A stretch of DNA of 64,000 nucleotides from positions 10,294,567 through 10,358,566 of the forward strand of contig NC_021681.1 of NCBI RefSeq assembly GCF_000247815.1, in the 5' to 3' direction. How positions within the stretch are numbered: the first letter of the stretch is position 1; every line of letters begins with the position of its first letter. A program made the translations under genes and the position numbers. Of the stretch, positions 12,701-24,134 are shown piece after piece. Source of the DNA: Ficedula albicollis (taxonomy: Eukaryota > Chordata > Aves > Passeriformes > Muscicapidae). The notes beneath the pieces were generated by a model. The model searched no databases and had not been told where the DNA came from. It worked only from the letters and a program-made list of their open reading frames with translations.

Positions 12701-15180
12701 AAGGATGAAGAACTTAAAAGTTCTAAAAGCATGAAAGACCTGGAACAGCAGAATCCAAGGTGGGAAGGCAGGCTTTGTACTCTTATCTTCTGTCCTGCCT
12801 TACCCAGTTGTTGCATTTCAGTAGCTCAGGTTCAATTTCCTCATTTAGGAAATAAAGATTACTTTTTCTAATCTTAGCAAATAAACATAGAGAAATACAG
12901 AATTTTGAGCTAAGCCAGAACAACATAAAGTAGTGAGCGCATGAAAAAGGTAACATTTTGCTTCGTTAAAGGCAAAATTAAGAAGCTTAAATGTTTTGGA
13001 TTTACTTCCCATGTTAGAACAGTTTTAGTCTGATCTTACTAGTAGAGATTGCAAAGCAATTGCAAGGTAAGGTATATGGGTTACCTTCAATTTACTTACT
13101 CCTCACTAAGCACAGAAACCTGTGTGAGTAGCAGCATTTATAGCAAGGTAATCTATGCCATGAGGTAGCTACCATCCAGAAGGCAGAAGTTTGTCCTGCT
13201 TTCGTATTTTCTCTCATGTCTGCACTGAATGTACGTGCTTTCCTTCACAGGTGTGTTGTCTGTGAAGGAGCTGCAATGGTAATAGCAGTTCACAGCCAAA
13301 CTACTGTAGTTCCTGCATGTCCAGATGGCTGGATGTCTCTCTGGAAGGGTTTTTCTTTTGTTATGGTAAGGATATAACAATTTGAATTACTCATTTTATG
13401 TCCTCTCATTTTCATTGGTGTTTTCAGCTCTTCATAGCTCATTTTTTCTTAATAACTGTTGATTTTTATTTTTGCTTCTGCCAAGAAGTAGAAAATAATT
13501 ATATTAATTCTTAAATTCTTATTCAATTCCAAATGCACAGAAACAGCTATTCTGATCTGTTCACAAAAATAGGTTGCAGGAGGAAAAGTGGAAAAGATGA
13601 GAGAAGTACTAAAGGACTTTAGTCTGACAAAAATAACTGCATGCATTCACTTTCACATGTTATGCTAAGATCTAGGAAACAGTTTTGGGGAGTGGAGTGT
13701 TTAAACTGGTCTTGGATACAAAAACATAGAAATAAGTGACCAACTTCCATGCTAGGAAGTTCTTTTAAAAATCAGATTTGAGGCTGAACTGCACTGAAAG
13801 CTAAAATCAAAATAAATGCAGAACACTGCCTACAGAAGACTGCCTCAGCAATTTTGATGCCTTAATTAGATATGAGTGAAGAAAGTTCATAATGTAACTG
13901 CAGATTGTGAACTGCTTAGGAGACTAACAGTGTATTTATAATAGAAGATGTAGCATTTCATCTTTCTTACCTATGTTTGTAGGATGTCATAGGGATGCCA
14001 ACAAATGAAGGTAGAAGAATTTTAAACCCCTCTTTTTTGCATAATGTGAAGTCTTTTAGGTCTAAGGTGAAATTTTTGTTTCTCCTGTGATTTGGCCTCA
14101 AGCAGTAACAATAATAAACTTGGAAAAAAATGAGAGAATTTTTTAGCACTTGATTAAAACAATTTGCTTTTTTCCAACATCAGGAAAGTTAGATGGTATT
14201 TTCTAGCCAATGTTAAACTGTTGTAAATTGTTTTAGAGCTACTTCTACAAGCATTTACCAACATCAGAGAAGGAAAATGCCTTTTCTACTTTTTGTGTTT
14301 GGGAAAATTATCAATGCAACAAAAAATATGAAAACACACTCCCACCAATTTGGTTTATTTGTAATGCAGTTGCTGTTGTACTCAACTGGACAGAAACCAG
14401 CGTTCTAATCTTTGTACTGGCCAGTTTCATGCATTTCATCAACCTGAAAAGGCCTTTGCAGGGACTTAAAAATGCCATAACTGCTTGAATTTTCAGAAGG
14501 CTTCTGTGCTTCATTGTAAGTTTTATCAAATGAATCTGCGTTCATTTTATTTTTTCCCAGATATACCACAGAACATATGGTATGTTTTAGAAAGAGGTTT
14601 GTTTTTGTTTTTTTGCCTGCAGTTTACTAAAAGCTGATGGACAAGTTCTCATCAAAATGTTTTGGTGGTTACAGTACACAAGTGCCGGCTCAGAAGCTTC
14701 TGGCCAAGCATTGGCATCTCCTGGATCTTGTCTGGAAGAATTTCGGGCTGTCCCGTTTATAGAGTGCCATGGCAGGGGGACGTGCAACTACTACACAAAT
14801 TCCTACAGTTTCTGGTTGGCGTCATTAAATCCAAGAAGAATGTTCAGGTAAACTGTACTTCTCTGCATCCCAGTGCCCAAGGAGACAACAAATGGCTGCA
14901 AAACCTGTGGGGGCTTCCTCTGTAATCCCCTTCAGGTTAGCATCCCTCTTTGTTAAGTGCAGGGTCATTCTCGTAACACACAGATGTTTGAGCCAAGAAT
15001 GTCAAGGTTGTTGTCAGTAATTCCATATCCAAAGTCTCATTGTCTCTCCCTGTTTTTTAAAGAAAAAATATGAATGTTTGGGTTTTTTCTTCTAGGAGAC
15101 CTGTGCCACAGACTTTGAAAGCAGGACAACTAGAAAATATCATCAGTCGTTGTCAGGTCTGCATGAGGAGACCAATCTAA
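639..15180 (+). CDS. COL4A3: Collagen type IV alpha-3 chain, 3' part (18 exons, partial at 5' end)
   Basis: This is the C-terminal 710 residues of a basement-membrane collagen chain. Family knowledge: alpha-3 trimerises with alpha-4 and alpha-5 to form the network of glomerular, alveolar, cochlear and lens basement membranes. Seen: 18 exons (639-737 to 15096-15180) join in unbroken phase, mostly splitting a Gly codon after its first G. The Gly-X-Y helix has short interruptions and is followed by an NC1 domain with all 12 family cysteines. Assignment to alpha-3 rather than alpha-1/4/5 rests on remembered human NC1: [23 protein letters not shown]-like and [16 protein letters not shown] segments fit alpha-3, while alpha-4 reads quite differently. 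The upstream helix, 7S domain and signal peptide lie outside the window. Counting back from the 52-exon human gene, these would be about exons 35-52 (inference). Confidence 0.95.
784..905. repeat. Tandem duplication, 61-bp unit x2
   Basis: Two adjacent copies (784-844 and 845-905) share GATACTGCTGCTCCAGAG and the rest of the unit, with very few mismatches. They lie in the intron just after the first visible exon. Confidence 0.9.
1864..1953 (+). CDS. COL4A3: COL4A3 helix exon, 90 nt
   Basis: The exon encodes [18 protein letters not shown] and onward, with uninterrupted Gly-X-Y. The acceptor is TTGCAG and the donor GTCATT (weak at +3). Phase matches both neighbours. Confidence 0.92.
2306..2445 (+). 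CDS. COL4A3: COL4A3 helix exon, 140 nt
   Basis: The exon encodes [18 protein letters not shown] and onward, with a helix interruption around [10 protein letters not shown] and YPSAGPPG. It ends on a codon boundary after AAG, so the next exon starts with a whole Gly codon. Confidence 0.92.
3458..3584 (+). CDS. COL4A3: COL4A3 helix exon, 127 nt
   Basis: The exon encodes [16 protein letters not shown] and onward. It starts in phase 0 and ends one base into a Gly codon before GTATGG. The acceptor is TTCTCAG. Confidence 0.93.
3861..3941 (+). CDS. COL4A3: COL4A3 helix exon with a cysteine, 81 nt
   Basis: The exon encodes [16 protein letters not shown] and onward. It contains a helix-region cysteine and a Gly-X-Y break at DKAR. 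The acceptor is TTTACAG and the donor GTATGG. Confidence 0.92.
4524..4622 (+). CDS. COL4A3: COL4A3 helix exon, 99 nt
   Basis: The exon encodes [18 protein letters not shown] and onward in Gly-X-Y. The acceptor is TTCACAG and the donor GTAACA. Confidence 0.93.
4738..4875. repeat. Tandem duplication, about 69-70 bp x2
   Basis: Two adjacent copies share TTTATAAGTAGAAGGTTATA and TACATGCTGACAACAACCCA. They differ by a two-base AT insertion and one or two substitutions. The repeat is intronic in COL4A3. Confidence 0.9.
5608..5658 (+). CDS. COL4A3: COL4A3 helix exon, 51 nt
   Basis: This is the shortest visible exon. It encodes [17 protein letters not shown], with one short Gly-X-Y break at GRG. 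The acceptor is TTTACAG and the donor GTGAGT. Confidence 0.9.
6600..6785 (+). CDS. COL4A3: COL4A3 helix exon, 186 nt
   Basis: The exon encodes [18 protein letters not shown] and onward. A helix interruption lies at GMAVTGQKG. The acceptor is TTTGCAG and the donor GTGTGT. Confidence 0.92.
7071..7195 (+). mobile_element. CR1 LINE 3'-end fragment
   Basis: The text resembles the 3' end of avian CR1: a GGCATGGTTTAGTGAGGAC-like block, then TTGGACTCAACGATC, then AAAGGTCTTTTCCAA and the terminal ATGATTCTGTGACTC. It is a truncated, diverged copy with no coding capacity, and it supports a bird origin. Called from memory of the consensus. Confidence 0.85.
7442..7572 (+). CDS. COL4A3: COL4A3 helix exon, 131 nt
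   Basis: The exon encodes [20 protein letters not shown] and onward, including a longer non-Gly-X-Y interruption (LSTLSMKGS). It ends on a codon boundary before GTCAGT. Confidence 0.92.
8009..8081 (+). CDS. COL4A3: COL4A3 helix exon, 73 nt
   Basis: The exon encodes [16 protein letters not shown] and onward. Two donors preserve phase: GTATTC after 8081 (73 nt) and GTGTAA after 8072 (64 nt). The 73-nt form was chosen because that exon size recurs in collagen IV genes. Confidence 0.85.
9385..9456 (+). CDS. COL4A3: COL4A3 helix exon, 72 nt
   Basis: The exon encodes [18 protein letters not shown] and onward in Gly-X-Y. The acceptor is CTTTTAG and the donor GTAACT. Confidence 0.92.
9578..9697 (+). 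CDS. COL4A3: COL4A3 helix exon, 120 nt
   Basis: The exon encodes [16 protein letters not shown] and onward, with a helix interruption at KTFSIPGS. The acceptor is CTGCTAG and the donor GTGATT. Confidence 0.92.
10489..10587 (+). CDS. COL4A3: COL4A3 helix exon, 99 nt
   Basis: The exon encodes [18 protein letters not shown] and onward. It is the last purely collagenous exon. The acceptor is ATTTAG and the donor GTACAG. Confidence 0.93.
11158..11370 (+). CDS. COL4A3: COL4A3 junction exon: end of helix, start of NC1 (213 nt)
   Basis: The last Gly-X-Y triplets ([18 protein letters not shown]) run into NC1: a [11 protein letters not shown] linker, then [13 protein letters not shown], then [18 protein letters not shown]. 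It holds NC1 cysteine 1. The [10 protein letters not shown] segment corresponds to the human Goodpasture E-A epitope region (established knowledge); several residues differ from human. Confidence 0.96.
12031..12208 (+). CDS. COL4A3: COL4A3 NC1 exon 2 (178 nt)
   Basis: The exon encodes [17 protein letters not shown], then [19 protein letters not shown] and [14 protein letters not shown]. It holds NC1 cysteines 2-4. The Met of PPDM aligns with NC1 Met93, one partner of the sulfilimine cross-link. Confidence 0.96.
13251..13365 (+). CDS. COL4A3: COL4A3 NC1 exon 3 (115 nt)
   Basis: The exon encodes [18 protein letters not shown], then [19 protein letters not shown], which is the start of the second NC1 half-repeat. 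It holds cysteines 5-7 and ends on a codon boundary before GTAAGG. Confidence 0.96.
14675..14847 (+). CDS. COL4A3: COL4A3 NC1 exon 4 (173 nt)
   Basis: The exon encodes [19 protein letters not shown], then [18 protein letters not shown] and [16 protein letters not shown]. It holds cysteines 8-10. The reading frame stays open upstream of 14675, but the TTACAG acceptor and joining to the VM end of the previous exon fix the start. Confidence 0.96.
15096..15180 (+). CDS. COL4A3: COL4A3 last coding exon (85 nt)
   Basis: The exon encodes [27 protein letters not shown], then TAA at 15178-15180. It holds cysteines 11 and 12. The Lys of QTLKAG aligns with NC1 residue 211, the hydroxylysine partner of the sulfilimine bond. 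Confidence 0.96.
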
Positions 15181-17800
15181 ACAGTGGCCACTCTTCACAG
15201 AACATGAAACTCTGATTTATGACAAAGAATTGCCTAACTCTGAAGAGCTATAATTTATTAAAGTCCAGCTGCATCTGGAAAGAAAATTATAAATTGCCAG
15301 TGCAGCACTGTGGTGAGGTAGGGCAACAGTTTGACTTTTTGTCTTTGGCAAATGACAAAGCACTTTGTTGGAGGAAGTCTGTAATGGCATCTGCAAGGGC
15401 ATCTGCTGAACCTTGTCATTTCTGAGCCGCATCTTCACCATTAAACAACAGCATCACCAGATCTTTAACGAAAGATGTCAATGCTGCCTTGTGTCATGTG
15501 CTTCTCAAAGGGCAAGACAAACTAAACGCTCCTGTATCAGCTTACATATGTTCAGTGTTCCAAGTGGATATCATTTAAGATGACAGTCTGGCACTTATGA
15601 GAGATAGGGTTCAATAGGAAATATTTTCAGTGCACTTTTAACTATATAATGATTCATTAAGAGTTGTTTTGGCTTCGTTTTCTTGTCTAATAAACAAGTA
15701 TCTCCCCACATACCTCACCCTTCCTCTGGCTGGCAAACAGGAATACAAAGCTTTTTGTATCACTGTGATGACAATGGTGCTTGACTGGCCAGAGAGGGAG
15801 AACAGCAGGCACTGGGCAGGCAGGACAGTGGTGACAGGCGCTGTCTGTGTGCTCCAGAGTGACTGTGGCTAAGGGCTGACTGAAGAAAGTTTTGCAAAGT
15901 TTTCTTTAGATTCCCTGGCCTTTGACACAGATCACGCAATCTTTGAGTTCATCAAAGTTGGCAGTATTAGGCCTCTATTATCATCACATGCTTTTTTCTC
16001 TCCTGAAGAAAAATACTATTTACCATATAATTTGGGATTTTGTTAGAATTACCAATTACTGTATGGCTCAAGGGCTCCCATGGCATTATCAGATTATTAC
16101 ACATCCCTCAGGATGTGATTCCTAACAAAATCTGTATTTCCATTTTACAGCATTTCTTATTTAAATATTTATCACAAATTGTATTCTGTATTTAAATATT
16201 TAGCATGCATATCTGCAAATGAAACCATTATTCCATTCAGATAAATGTATGCATCCAGAATTTTTAAAAAGACTGATATTTAAATTGTACCATCTAAGCA
16301 CTGACTTATATACAAGAGAATCCAACTGTAAATGAACATAAATACTTGAAAAGCACTTTCATTTGCTGATATAAATTATATAAAATTGTAGCTCTGAGGT
16401 TTTTTTTTTAATATTTATAACATTGCACTTGCAAGGCTATTTAAAATTGTAATGTTGACATTTAAAATGTTAATATTTTTTAATACTTGCACAATTTATC
16501 AGAATTTCAGTATTTAGTGTTACAGAAGCAGTCTAATTCATCTGAATAGTTCTGTAAATGCACCATTTTAAATGTAGGGTCTAGAAATTCAGTGAAATAA
16601 CCAGGATTTCTCATTTAGATGTTTTTTTAAAGCCAATGAAATTTTATATTGTTTCTGTTAAAATACTTGCATTGTGTTTGTCACACTGTTTGAATTTTCA
16701 GTGTTAACCTAACTAAGAAAAGGTTTTGTCTGTGTTCCATGCCAGTTTCTTACGATGGAGCTAACATGAAGATACCATTTACATGAACTGAATTGATCTT
16801 TAAAAATTATTGTTTGCTTGAACAGTCAAAGTAATTCTGTTTGCAAGGTATAATTGTGAATTTACAGGGTTTTATGAAGAATCTCTTTGCAGATGCACTA
16901 CTGATAAGAAGGTATTAATGTCAAGTTAATTATTAGTCTTTCATTTGAGTCAACCCTGGGGTTGGGGTTATCTTCCTTAAAACTATCACATATTAGACTT
17001 TTCCATAAACTCTGAAGTTTGCTTTAAATACTCAAAGATAAAAACCACACCTGTTGCTTGGTAGGTTGTTGGGGTGCTAGGGGTTTCTTTTTTCATTAAG
17101 GCTCATTGCAATCATCCAAAGGTGTTGTAACAACATAGAATCGATGACTGTGGAGACTTTAACATAAAACTTTCTAGTAAAATGCAAATGTGAGTACCTG
17201 AGGCTGAAGTCTGCTGGAAATGTGTAAAGTAGAGAATAATGTGTAAGGAGAAGGGAATGAATTGTGGCTTTAAAGTCCAAAGGTAAGTTACAGATAATTA
17301 TGTCTCATAGTATAGCTTATAACTGGAAGTTTTGCCTCATTCCTGGTTTTGGATTCCACTGCTCAATTTTTGTGTGGCCTTCAACGAGTAACTAAAGAAA
17401 GATATTGATATATAGCTCTAGATTTTGAGTGCTCAAAATGAGTCTTTCTTTCAAAAGCATGAAATACAACTGCAGGGACTCATGTTCATCAAGCCTGGCA
17501 TAATAAAAGCTAGACACTGGAAATCAAAGAAAACCTTGGGAAAAGTTGATATTAACTTCTCACTGCAGCTGCAGATCATTTCACTTCCCTACTGCTAGTG
17601 ATTGTTGTGAGGATTAGTTAGTTGATGTCTTTAAATGCTTTGGGAGCCTTAACAGGAAAGTGCTGATGAGGTGCAAGCTGTTAATATATTGTACTGAAAG
17701 AATGGACACATGAGAAATTGGGAATAATGAGCAAATAATGGGGGCTGAATTCTGCTAAATGCAGCCAAATAAAAATATTTTGACTAAATAAAAGACCCAT
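15181..17800 (+). other. COL4A3: COL4A3 3' UTR (extent uncertain)
   Basis: AT-rich, non-coding DNA follows the stop codon. The first AATAAA is at 15689-15694; further AATAAA pairs at 17768-17773 and 17787-17792 could serve a longer transcript. The 3' boundary cannot be set without RNA data. Confidence 0.5.
15689..15694 (+). promoter_or_regulatory. COL4A3: Candidate COL4A3 poly(A) signal (AATAAA)
   Basis: It is the first canonical hexamer downstream of the stop codon, about 510 nt into the UTR. Distal alternatives exist near 17.77-17.79 kb. Confidence 0.5.
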
Positions 17801-18189
17801 TTCTCTGTTGGCTTTTTTTTTTTTCCCTTTCCAATACTAATGATGTTGTCCACTACCTGTACATACTAAAAAAAGTGTTATCTGATTAAAACACAGGGGG
17901 TGCAGTTTGTCCTCAGAAAGACACTCACTGTGTCTGACCTGGACCATGCTCCAAGTTCAGCACTTGAGTGTAAATACCCAAGCTGGGTCTCTGCATGCCA
18001 GCTTCCTTTCTAAATATATTCCTACGTAGGATGCTGTGATGAGCTCGGGTTTTTCTTCTTATCAGCTGGTTCGGAGCTGTTCTGGATTCAGTATGAGAAT
18101 TTACATTGCTAACTGATAATTTATATTGCTGACACACTGATGGTTAGGTTGTTGCTCAGTAGTCTGGGCAGGAGAGAGATGGCTGTTAT

Positions 18190-18585
18190 CCACGTTTGGT
18201 GACAAATCTGGGAGGAGGCATGGCTGGGACAGGTGCCCTGAACCAGCCAAGGGGCAATTCCACACCCTGGAGTGTCATGCCAGTATATGCACAAGGGAAA
18301 TTACCTGGAAAGAGGAGTCTGATGGTGGATCAGGGACCAGCTTGGCATTGGGCAGCAGGGGGTGAGCCATTGTTTTGTCACCACTTGTCTTACTTGGGTT
18401 TTATCTCCTTCTCCTTTTTATTACAATTAGTTGTAGTATTATCATCATTATTACTTCTTTGTTTCAATTATAGAACTATTCTTACCTCAAGATGAGTTCT
18501 ATTTTATTTTCTTGATTCTCCTCCCGTCCCATGGTGAGGTGGGATGTGGGAGTGAGTGAGTGGTTGTGTGGTGCTTGGTACAATC
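18190..18585 (+). mobile_element. Solitary endogenous-retrovirus LTR (5'-truncated, bird type)
   Basis: Its order resembles the abundant bird retroviral LTR: a GGGGCAATTCCACACC block, GTGAGCCATTGTTTTGTCACC, a TTATTACAATTAG / ATTATCATCATTATTAC stretch, TTCTTACCTCAAGATGAG, then TTGATTCTCCTCCCGTCCC, and GGTTGTGTGGTGCTTGG at the 3' side. No gag, pol or env is next to it, so it reads as a decayed solo LTR. The family is not assigned; called from memory, and edges are approximate. Confidence 0.65.
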
Positions 18586-19699
18586 AGGCTGTGTGCAGAC
18601 AGAGAAAGGAACAACCTGAAATTATTATCAAGAGTTCGGCACGAAAATAAGGAAAACAAACCATCAGAACTGTGTTGTATGCAACATGCTTGAGAATGGC
18701 ATTTTAAATCAGTGATCTAAAAATCAAGGATGGCTGCAGGGAAATCTGCAAACTGCCAAAGAAAGTTACTTGTGCAAGGACCTGTACACAATGCAAAAAA
18801 TGAAAATAACATCCTGAGAGAGGAAGGGATACAGCCTGATGCAATTCTTTCTGTGATGGGACAGATGACAGGGGCCAGGGGCAGTCATGACCCTCTATTG
18901 GTAATTCATAACGTGATACTACACTAGAAATTCCCACTGGAGCTTTTCTGGAGGATTTCCCATGACTCAGAACAACTCAACTTGCCTGTGACCACTGAAT
19001 TTATTAACAATAGTCATGCTCAATGGAACAAAAACAGTCACAAAACTGATCTCAACATAAAATTATATACGGGGGATCACAGTAGAGGAACCATATTTCT
19101 AGTGTGCTTAAAGAACCAGTTTTTAGACCATAATTGCTTTGGGGTTTTCTTGTTTGTTTTTATTTTACAGACAAAATCCTTTTGATAGTTTATAAAATGG
19201 TAAAGAAGAGGTAAAATTGAGGACTCCACATAGAGAATGATGAGGATTGCCTGGTAAGAATGCTTGGGGCACAGCTTGTGTTACAAGGCGGCCAAGTATA
19301 AAAATCAAATGTAAGATCTTAAGGCAACTCCTGTATCATTCTCAATGTTAGACAACTTTCATTTAGTAGGAGATCGTATTTCTGACCACATGCCTCTGTA
19401 AAACAGTGCTGTTGATGTTTGTGAAGAGCTGAATCAGGAAGTTGCAAGCCCTTGATCAATACGTGCTTCTGTGGTGGAACTGCTACACCTTCTGACCTCC
19501 AAAACATTGTAACCATAAATCCAAAGATAAGGAAAGCTCGGACCCTGCTTTCTTATCTTTAAATAAAAATACCTCATATATATATATATAATAGCATCTT
19601 TCATTGTATTTTCCTGTATGGGGTTGGAAAATTGAGTTACACCATGAAGCAGCAGCTGCTCCTCGGTTCTCTGAGAATCAGCCTCAGGAAAGGTTAGTT
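18586..19699. other. Intergenic, nothing recognised
   Basis: AT-rich DNA with a short TA microsatellite near 19578-19591 and an AATAAA at 19562-19567. Short frames here have no family resemblance. Confidence 0.5.
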
Positions 19700-19866
19700 A
19701 AAGATGCCCTTGGAAGCGCTTCAGCTCCGCCGGGAGCGGGGCAGAGCTGGGTGTCAGGGGCAGGAGAGGGACGCGTGACCCACGTTAGGTGACAAATGTG
19801 TGCCGGTGACGGGCGGCGATGGGTGTGGGCCAGGCAGGCCTCGGCCGCTGAGCGAGCGGCGGGGCT

Positions 19867-20030
19867 GTGCCGGAGGAGCCGTGCCGGAGGAGCCGTGCCG
19901 GCGGGGCTGTCCTGGAGGGGCTGTGCCGGAGGAGCCGTGCCGGAGGAGCCGTGCCGGAGGGGCTGTGCCGGCGGGGCTGCTGGAGGGCCTGTCCCGGCGG
20001 GGCTGTGCCGGCGGGGCTGTCCTGGAGCAG
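19867..20030. repeat. GC-rich minisatellite, 14-bp unit, about 12 copies
   Basis: Units alternate between GTGCCGGAGGAGCC, GTGCCGGCGGGGCT and GTCCTGGAGGGGCT variants; one unit is shortened. Because 14 is not a multiple of 3, the open frames across it are repeat artefacts. Confidence 0.9.
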
Positions 20031-20422
20031 CGGCTCAGAGCGTAGCGGGCTGTAGCCGCCACACGCGAACCGCAGTGCCCCGGCTCCTGCCCGTGCCAGA
20101 GCTCCGCACACACCCGAACACGCTCTCCACGCCCGGGGCACACGCCACCCCTCCGTGTGCCGGCACGGGGCGCGGCTGCCCCATCGCGCTCCGCAGCTCC
20201 CGCCGGGGCCGCGCCGCGGGTCACCTTGCCGGGCACCCCAATGCGCCTGCGCGGCGCGCGCCTGCCCTCAGTAAAGATGGCTGCCCCCGGCTCCCTGCAC
20301 GTCAGGCACCGGCGAGAGCCGCTTCCGCCCGCCCGGAGTCACGTGGCACGCAGCCCTTACGGAAGCCCGATGGGGACGCGCAGGCGGCGTTTGGCGGCTG
20401 ACCCGCGGAGCGCGGCGCGGTG

Positions 20423-21246
<824 letters not shown>

Positions 21247-23349
21247 GCCGTGCCCACCCCATAAAGGGGAGGAAACACCTGCACCCCCTCTGCTTCCGAA
21301 TGCTTTGAATGCCGCCGCAGCGCAGCGAATAGTTGGGTGTTCCAGAAAAATGGTTGTCAGAGTGACGTTTTTCTTCTAACGCTCTCCAGTGTTTTGTTTC
21401 TTATTTAAAAAAAAAAAAAAGGTAAAAGTATTTTGTCTCAAAACATTGTGGTGGAGTAAAACAAACCTGAAATAATGCAACCTTTAGTATTTTGTGATCA
21501 AATAGCCTTGCTCGTGTGTAATAGGTACATGTTGTTGATGTCACGCCAGTGCTAAGGAGAGGCACCGGTGTATTGTATAAGTTCAGCACCTATAACTGTA
21601 CTTGGCAGAACAGCTTCCCACGTTCAGCCTACACCTGGCGCTCCTCTCCCTCAGATTGCTCTCTTCGTGCTGTGTTAGCTCACAGCCTCTCTGATCTGTA
21701 TTCAGTTATAGGGCCCCAGAATAGGGTCCTTAATCCATATCCTTGGCTTTGCTCTGAGTCTTCCTCTTCCCCTTTTTACTTGTCCAAGGGTATCTGGACG
21801 CTTGCCAAGGGAACACTTTGTAGCTTATGTGCGCATGAACAGAGGATCGGTGAAATAGCTACATCAGGAACAAACAGTAATGGAGCTGGAGAAGCTACAG
21901 TTTGGTGTGGCTTGTAAAACCTCCTCTGAGCTCCGTGCTGACGGAGCTATAATGTTACCAGAACTCATCTTCTTGTATCTTGGGCTCCATGCTGTGCAGA
22001 ACATTCCAGGTTGCAGCACAGATATGGCCAATGTCTGATTATGGCCAAAATGCTGCCAAACACTCATCCCTCACATTTGTATGTGTTGCTTCATCCTCAT
22101 GTCTTCTGTTCTTATTTAGGAACGGGAGGTGCTCCTGAGTCTTTCTGAACATGTAACTCATTTTCTATAACCTTTTTTTTTTTCCCTCTCTTACCTTATC
22201 TTCCTCTGGATTTCCTCCTTGCTTCCTTTCTTTCATTAGATGCTGATTTGAATGTCAGCTGTTGTCTGTCTATTTGTCCTGTAATTGTGATGGGATTTTT
22301 ATTGTCTTATAATTCTCAGACTTCTATTATCATGCCTCTTTAAGAGGTACTTAGTTCTGTAAATATAAATTTTAAAATGCTCATATTCCTGATATATTAT
22401 TAATGCTTTCTGTAAAATGCTTTGTGTAACAAGGACATTGCAGAACACATAACTTTGGTTTGCTCAGAAGCTTCGTTAAAATGTTGTATCTGTTGCTGAG
22501 ATCTCACTGTTTCTTGCTTTGCTGTCCTCTTGTGTATCTCTTGAAGTCACTTTGACAGTAAATGCAGTTCACAGTGACACAAAGTAGACAATAATAGGAC
22601 GATATTGAGGTATTACATCTGTAGGCCCTTGGCAAGTGCTGCTAAACCCACACCGTGCTATTTGGTTCATCAATACTTTCTACCTGGTACTGTATACTGG
22701 TATGAGTACTTTCTGTCTGGTTTTGTGTAGGTTTGGCCTTGCACGTGGAAAGCAGTTGTTGTGCAAGCAGACTTGTGTCCAAAAGCCACACCAGGCTGTG
22801 TGGAAGCTGTGGTGCAAACACTGCTGCAGGGCAGGGATTCTTGATCCCTAGAAGTGGAGCCAGCCAGGTGTTTCCAAATGAGAGTGAGCAAGCAGGGAAA
22901 CACCTTTTTGTCACATGTGAGCAGTAAGTGTGCTTGAGGCTGTTGCCAGCCAATACTCTGGGTACTGTAAGTGCTTAAAATTTGGACTCTCTTGACATTA
23001 TGATTTTTATGAGATTGGGAAATGCTTTACTGGTCACAGACAGTGTTTGAAATGAAAAGCACCTTTTGGAGTGTAGAAATCTCCGAAGGCTGTGTATTTT
23101 GTTCATGTCACTGGCTGATCTAGCCAATGTCTTGCAAGAGGGACAACTCTGGTTTGTAAAATCAAATGACAGGCATGAAAAAACTTGTGAAGAGGTTGAA
23201 ATTCTTGAAATGACAGATGCTTAAGCACCTCTTGAACTGCTATGACGTGTTTATTCCTAATTAAATGAGTTGTTTCACTTTCTTTCACTTGATGCAAACA
23301 GTGGGAATTAGTAGAAGTGGATTAAATGTGCAGCACTTCAAGTATTTCC

Positions 23350-23487
23350 TTTTAAACTACTTTTTTTTAAAGTTTACATAGACTTTTTTTTTTTTTTTTT
23401 TTTAAGGTTACACAGTGGCTTTTTAAAACTATTTTTTTTTAAAGTTTACATAGACCTTTTTTTTTTTAAGGTTACACAGTGGCTTTT
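23350..23487. repeat. Tandem duplication, about 71 bp x2, with poly-T tract
   Basis: Both copies read AAAGTTTACATAGAC, a T run, then AAGGTTACACAGTGGC. They differ mainly in T-run length (about 20 in the first copy, about 12 in the second), as expected for slippage. Confidence 0.85.
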
Positions 23488-24134
23488 TTGCCTGCTCCTT
23501 GATCACTTGTTCTCCTTGTGTGCTACAGTGACACTTGGAGATTATTGAGATACTTTGTTTGATCTGTGGTGATAGGCAGCCTTGTGAATAACACTGAGGC
23601 TGGGAGGATGGGCTGCCAGGTGATCACATCTTGGGTATACTCAGTGTGTGTGCATTCGTGTGTTACTCGATCCAGATCCTTCTCTGTGCCTCTGTCCATC
23701 ATCTGAAGGTTATTCAAGGTTTTATTGATAAACGTGGCAGTATTGCTTGTGTGAGATGGTGGGAGGGAGGGCTCCTGGGCTGTCTCACCTGCCTTATGGC
23801 TGCTCTTTACTGAGGCCTTTTGCTCTTGGAGTTCTGCACGTTCAGGCCAGCTCAGTGCACGTGCAGCGGCAGATCTTGCTGCTAAAAATAGTAAAGGAAT
23901 GTAGTTGCAATTTTAGTGGCAAACTCTGCGTTTTAGCCAGGATGAGTTACTTCATTTAGGGACCTACTTAAGCAACACCACTCAACGATTTTGTGCTAGA
24001 GTAAGCCATGCTTCGCATAGGCAGATTTGCCAGGAAAGCTATATTTACGTGTTGTGTATGTATATATATGTCTGGAAACTTTATTTTCCTGTTCTGACCC
24101 TAAAAAGCCCCATCATCTCAGTGTGAGCTGTTGA

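Noticed and set aside
14590..14674. Open frame upstream of the fourth NC1 exon
   Set aside because: The previous exon ends FSFVM and joins YTSAGSE at the TTACAG acceptor, as in human. The upstream residues are intron.
18187..19805. Similar text CACGTTTGGTGACAAAT at about 18192 and CACGTTAGGTGACAAAT at about 19782
   Set aside because: The match is short and not extended on either side, so it is probably chance. It could mark two ends of a decayed element but there is no further support.
19754..20401. Long GC-rich frames on both strands rich in Ala, Gly, Pro and Arg
   Set aside because: They cross the 14-bp minisatellite and CpG-rich DNA, and the repeats read through in several frames. No protein family is recognised.
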